Assembly (NCBI GenBank): GCA_036656615.1
Contig: JAVXHY010000001.1
Location: 62,001-126,000, forward strand
Direction of reading: 5' to 3'
Length of the DNA: 64,000 bases
Source: CAUPWF01 sp036656615
GTDB taxonomy: Bacteria > Bacillota > Clostridia > Lachnospirales > Lachnospiraceae
Shown here in pieces: positions 60,580-64,000 of this stretch. The notes below the pieces were generated by a model that saw only the letters and a list, made by a program, of their open reading frames with translations, did no database searches and was not told the origin of the DNA. Position 1 is the first letter of the stretch; the number at the start of each line of letters is the position of its first letter. The position numbers were made by a program, and so were the translations under genes.

Positions 60580-62292
60580 TTACTGCATCCTCTGATACTC
60601 CCAGGTCTCTGGATTCACAGAAACTCCATAATCCTCTCTAGCCTGTTCCACTGTAATATATCCATTTCTTACATCCATTGCCACCTTTTGTGGATCCCGG
60701 TTCTTAGGTTCTCCGTATCCTCCTCCAGTACATGTATACATACGTACTACATCATTTTTATTCAACACTTCTCTAGCTACAATACCAAATGGCCCTTCTA
60801 ACGTTCCGTCTGCTCTTTGGAATTCAAAGTAATTATAAGACCCATCCTTACCTCCAGCTAATCCCCAAGCTGGGAACTTATTTCTTCCAAAGGAAGCTGT
60901 GAACTGTTGTCCGTCCGTCATCATACGATAAGATCTGATAGCACCACTTCCCCCTCGATATTCTCCTGCACCTTTTCCATCGGTATGAAGACTATACTCA
61001 TCAATCATAATTCCATATCTATTCTCAGCCATTTCTACTGGTACATTATAGGTTTCTCCATCCCCTACACAGAATTGCCCAACTTCTCCATCCTTTCCTC
61101 TGCTTGCACCCCAGCCGCCTCCGGTTGGTTCTACAATGAGGAATGGTTCTCCGCTCTTATGGTGAATACCTGCCAATACTACTGAGCATACCGAAAGCAT
61201 ATGACCTGCTCCCAAATATTCTGGAAATGCAGGAGCCAATGCTTTCCAGACAATGTCCGAAGAGTATATCATACTTTCAAAATAACAAGATGTGGGTGCT
61301 GGTCGGTGGCACCGCAAAATCGAGCCATCCTCTGCAATAATACGCATAGGACGAAATACACCATCATTCACTGCAAGACTCGGATTCAAAATAGACATAT
61401 AGACTACTTTTACACCTGCACATAAGGAGCTGTATCCTGTATTAATTGGACTAAGCACCTGTGGGCTGCTTCCTGTGAAATCCGCAATAAACTCATCTTC
61501 TGTAATGGTCACCTTCACCTGTAGCTTGACCACATTCCCATGCCCATCATCATCCATATATTCTACCATCTCCCAGCTGCCCTTTGGACACTCTTTCATC
61601 CGTTTTCTGGCAACCAGTTCTCCTTGATCCAGCAAACGAATCATGGATTCCTTGACCAATTCTACTTTATACTTATCACATAATTCAACAATACGTTTAA
61701 AGCCAGTTCGCAGGGAAGCAATCTGTCCCCACATATCCCCTTCCGCTGCTTCTGGAAATCTTACATTCGCCTTAATCATATCTACCATTTGCTGACAAAT
61801 ATTCCCTTGATCCATTAATTTCACTGCACTAAAACGTAATCCTTCTTGGAATACTTCCGTTGAATCTGTAGTAAAAGAACCTGCTGCCATACCACCTACA
61901 TCTGACCAGTGAGCTTTATTGCCTACAAATGCAATGAGCTCCCCCTGATAATATACTGGCATAACCATACCAATATCAGAAAGATGAGTTCCTCCACCCA
62001 AATAGGGATCATTGATGATAAATACATCTCCTGACTTCATATTTTCTGTCCCATATTTATGCATAGTTTCTTGAATCATGGGTGAAATCAAGCCAATAAA
62101 ACCACAGGCACCATTTCCCTGAGTCAAAAGATTTCCCTGGGCATCTGCAATTCCGCTTGCATAGTCCAAGGTTTCATAAATAATCGGGCTCATGGAGGTA
62201 CGGGCAAATGCATAAAATACTTCATTACTAACTGCAATTAGAGAATCTCTTACGATATCTAATGTAACCGAATTCATTGTTTGGTTATTCAT
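60580..62292 (-). CDS. Hydantoinase/oxoprolinase family subunit B (second pair)
   Basis: 570 residues. Family motifs are FARTSMSPIIYETLDYASGI near 29-48, GDVFIINDPYLGGGTHLSDI near 88-107, GNKAHWSDVGG near 125, VEPTGGGWGASRGKDG near 378-393 and TGGGYGEPKNRDP near 532. GGAGG precedes the ATG by 9 bases. The start overlaps the A-subunit stop by 8 bp, so the order is A then B, opposite to the first pair at 22837-26742. Substrate unknown; the cupin gene downstream is a context clue. Confidence 0.88.
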   Translation of the reverse strand: MNNQTMNSVTLDIVRDSLIAVSNEVFYAFARTSMSPIIYETLDYASGIADAQGNLLTQGNGACGFIGLISPMIQETMHKYGTENMKSGDVFIINDPYLGGGTHLSDIGMVMPVYYQGELIAFVGNKAHWSDVGGMAAGSFTTDSTEVFQEGLRFSAVKLMDQGNICQQMVDMIKANVRFPEAAEGDMWGQIASLRTGFKRIVELCDKYKVELVKESMIRLLDQGELVARKRMKECPKGSWEMVEYMDDDGHGNVVKLQVKVTITEDEFIADFTGSSPQVLSPINTGYSSLCAGVKVVYMSILNPSLAVNDGVFRPMRIIAEDGSILRCHRPAPTSCYFESMIYSSDIVWKALAPAFPEYLGAGHMLSVCSVVLAGIHHKSGEPFLIVEPTGGGWGASRGKDGEVGQFCVGDGETYNVPVEMAENRYGIMIDEYSLHTDGKGAGEYRGGSGAIRSYRMMTDGQQFTASFGRNKFPAWGLAGGKDGSYNYFEFQRADGTLEGPFGIVAREVLNKNDVVRMYTCTGGGYGEPKNRDPQKVAMDVRNGYITVEQAREDYGVSVNPETWEYQRMQ

Positions 62293-64000
62293 TCACTTGT
62301 TCCTCCATTTCTATTATTAAATCCCCATACTTGTCTACCATTAATATCTGACCTGAACAAACTACTGTGGAAGCTGTCAGTTCCTCCACTATGGCAGGTC
62401 CCTGAATCGTTGCTCCTGCACCCAAACGTTCCCGATCATAAATCTTTGCATTACACCATCCTTCCTCTGCATAATATACTTTTCTTGTTTCCTTTACAGC
62501 TGTTTCAATGGGACTTCTTTGTGGCTCAATCTTCTTCATACTTGGCTTTTTCAGACATCCGGAAACAACCAAATGAAGATTTACGATTTCTGTTGGTGTA
62601 TCCGATAACCGAAACGTATAAAAATGTTCATGGGTACTATGAAAACTTTGAATCATTCGTTGTTTATCTTCCTCTGTCCAAGGCACCGGAGGCACATTCA
62701 CCTTTACCGTATGTTCCTGTCCCATATACCTCATATCTGCAATATATTGGAAGACCATTTGTGACTCTACTATCCCTTCCCTTGCAAATTGTGATTTTGC
62801 CTGCTTTACCAGCTCTTCCCACATAGAATTCAGTTCTTCTAATTTCACGGTGTCCATGGACTGAATTTTGGTCTGAATATAGTCATGACGCACATCTGTC
62901 ATCAACATTCCCCAGGCTGCAAATACAGAAGCAGCTACTGGAACAATTAATTTTCGTACATTTAATTCTTTGGCAAGATAAGCACTGTGCATAGGGCCTC
63001 CACCACCAAAAGCTACCATAGCAAAATCTCTTGGATCGTATCCGCGGCGCACCGAAATTAATTTGAGCGCATTGAACATATTGGAATCCGCTACTCGAAT
63101 AATATTCAGAGCTGCTTCTTCTACCGACATTCCAAGTGGATCTCCGATTTTTTCTTTAATCGCTGCCCGAACCTGCTCCAAATCAACCTGATTGTCAAAA
63201 TTGCTAGGTGACAGTCGTCCGGTAATTAAACATGCATCTGTTGTAGTTGGACTGGTTCCGCCTATTCCATAAGCCACCGGTCCCGGAACTGCCCCTGCCG
63301 ACTGTGGACCTACTCTTAAGGAACCAGCCTCATCAATCCAAGCAATGGATCCACCACCATTTCCAATTTCGACAATATCTACAACGGGAGCCATAATGGG
63401 ATATCCTGCAAAACTATCCGTTCGCTCAATACGATATTCTGTGGTAACTTTCACTTCCCCATGATCAATCAAAGAACATTTTGCGGTAGTTCCACCTACA
63501 TCAAAAGCAATGATATTCTGTTCTCCTATCATTTGACCTAAAATGGCAGAACCAAACACCCCTGCTACAGGGCCAGACTCCACCATATTAATTGGGGTCT
63601 GCTTTGCCTGTGCAAACGTGGTCGTTCCACCATTTGACTGCATAATATAATTCTTGCTGTGACAGCCAAGTTGTTCCAGCTGACACTCTAATTGATTAAT
63701 ATAGGAAGTAGCTACTGGCATGACATAAGAATTCAGTGCTACTGTAGATGTTCTTTCATATTCCCGCCACTCCTTGGTAATATCCACAGAAGATGTTACA
63801 AATATCTCTGGCCATAATTCCTTAATTCGTTCTACCGTTTCCCGTTCATGCTTGTCATTTGCATAGGAATGTAGATAACAAACTGCTATTGCCTCTACCT
63901 TTTCTTGCTTTAAATAAGCAACTGCTTTGTCTACATCACTTACATCAAGAGGGGTAATAACTGTTCCATCATATCCCATTCTTTCCTTTGCTTCCATCCT
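62285..64000 (-). CDS. Hydantoinase/oxoprolinase family subunit A (second pair, 5' end outside window)
   Basis: The frame is open to the right edge, so about 120 N-terminal residues, including the usual VGGTFTD loop, are outside. Visible are SSVDITKEWREYERTSTVALNSYV, the phosphate-loop-like FDVGGTTAKCS, GGGSIAWIDEAG, VPGPVAYGIGGTSPTTTDA and FGGGGPMHSAYLA. These match HyuA-type subunits. The Met at 63997 is internal. It belongs with the B subunit and cupin gene downstream. Confidence 0.88.
   Translation of the reverse strand, partial: RMEAKERMGYDGTVITPLDVSDVDKAVAYLKQEKVEAIAVCYLHSYANDKHERETVERIKELWPEIFVTSSVDITKEWREYERTSTVALNSYVMPVATSYINQLECQLEQLGCHSKNYIMQSNGGTTTFAQAKQTPINMVESGPVAGVFGSAILGQMIGEQNIIAFDVGGTTAKCSLIDHGEVKVTTEYRIERTDSFAGYPIMAPVVDIVEIGNGGGSIAWIDEAGSLRVGPQSAGAVPGPVAYGIGGTSPTTTDACLITGRLSPSNFDNQVDLEQVRAAIKEKIGDPLGMSVEEAALNIIRVADSNMFNALKLISVRRGYDPRDFAMVAFGGGGPMHSAYLAKELNVRKLIVPVAASVFAAWGMLMTDVRHDYIQTKIQSMDTVKLEELNSMWEELVKQAKSQFAREGIVESQMVFQYIADMRYMGQEHTVKVNVPPVPWTEEDKQRMIQSFHSTHEHFYTFRLSDTPTEIVNLHLVVSGCLKKPSMKKIEPQRSPIETAVKETRKVYYAEEGWCNAKIYDRERLGAGATIQGPAIVEELTASTVVCSGQILMVDKYGDLIIEMEEQVNE

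Overview
The window reads as chromosomal DNA from an anaerobic, spore-forming Firmicute of the class Clostridia, most likely a Lachnospirales relative. This is inference. It rests on AT-rich sequence with strong GGAGG ribosome sites, a SpoVAF-type germination gene, a tungsten aldehyde oxidoreductase, ferredoxin-rich proteins, a rubredoxin-linked flavoprotein, and no respiratory genes. I saw no tRNA, rRNA, CRISPR array, phage or insertion sequence. Most genes lie on the minus strand.

1-9 kb: a giant prepilin-like protein with about 32 GLUG-type repeats (truncated by the window edge), a small second prepilin coupled to a PHP-domain gene, and an ABC-F ATPase. The ABC-F gene is preceded by a 790-bp non-coding stretch that holds a striking 19-bp-phased repeat array. 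9-27 kb is mostly housekeeping: DUF445, a BMP lipoprotein, carB without carA, a BaiA/FabG-like reductase, an EamA transporter, a patatin lipase, a PAS-GGDEF protein, a YbaK-type editing deacylase, SpoVAF, a ZIP transporter, pdxS without pdxT, and a first hydantoinase-family pair behind a promoter plus terminator-like leader.

27-32 kb: an unrecognised membrane protein, an ArsB/NhaD-type permease and an unrecognised soluble protein; a DUF362 gene reduced to its two ends; a flavin reductase-rubredoxin fusion with a dehydrogenase; and a FUSC-type membrane protein.

32-48 kb is the most coherent part: a tungsten island on one strand. moaC, mogA and a MOSC-MoeB fusion come first. A structured leader with a terminator follows, then a ferredoxin subunit, the tungsten aldehyde oxidoreductase, a MoaD-like protein and three NuoE/NuoF/NuoG-like electron-transfer subunits. 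After these come moaA, a MOSC protein, the tungstate transporter tupABC, two moeA genes (one fused to a periplasmic-binding-like domain) and a phosphopantetheinyl transferase. Together they would import tungstate, build and load the pterin cofactor, and couple aldehyde oxidation to NAD and ferredoxin. No moaE is present in the window.

48-64 kb: a large PAS-GGDEF protein, an ABC ATPase without a visible permease, a DUF4317 protein, and a MerR-regulated heterodimeric ABC exporter. Next is a DUF134 regulator divergent from an operon of two NifX-like and two ferredoxin-containing MinD-like proteins; one palindrome supplies both divergent -35 boxes. The window ends in a second hydantoinase-family pair with a cupin gene, cut by the right edge.
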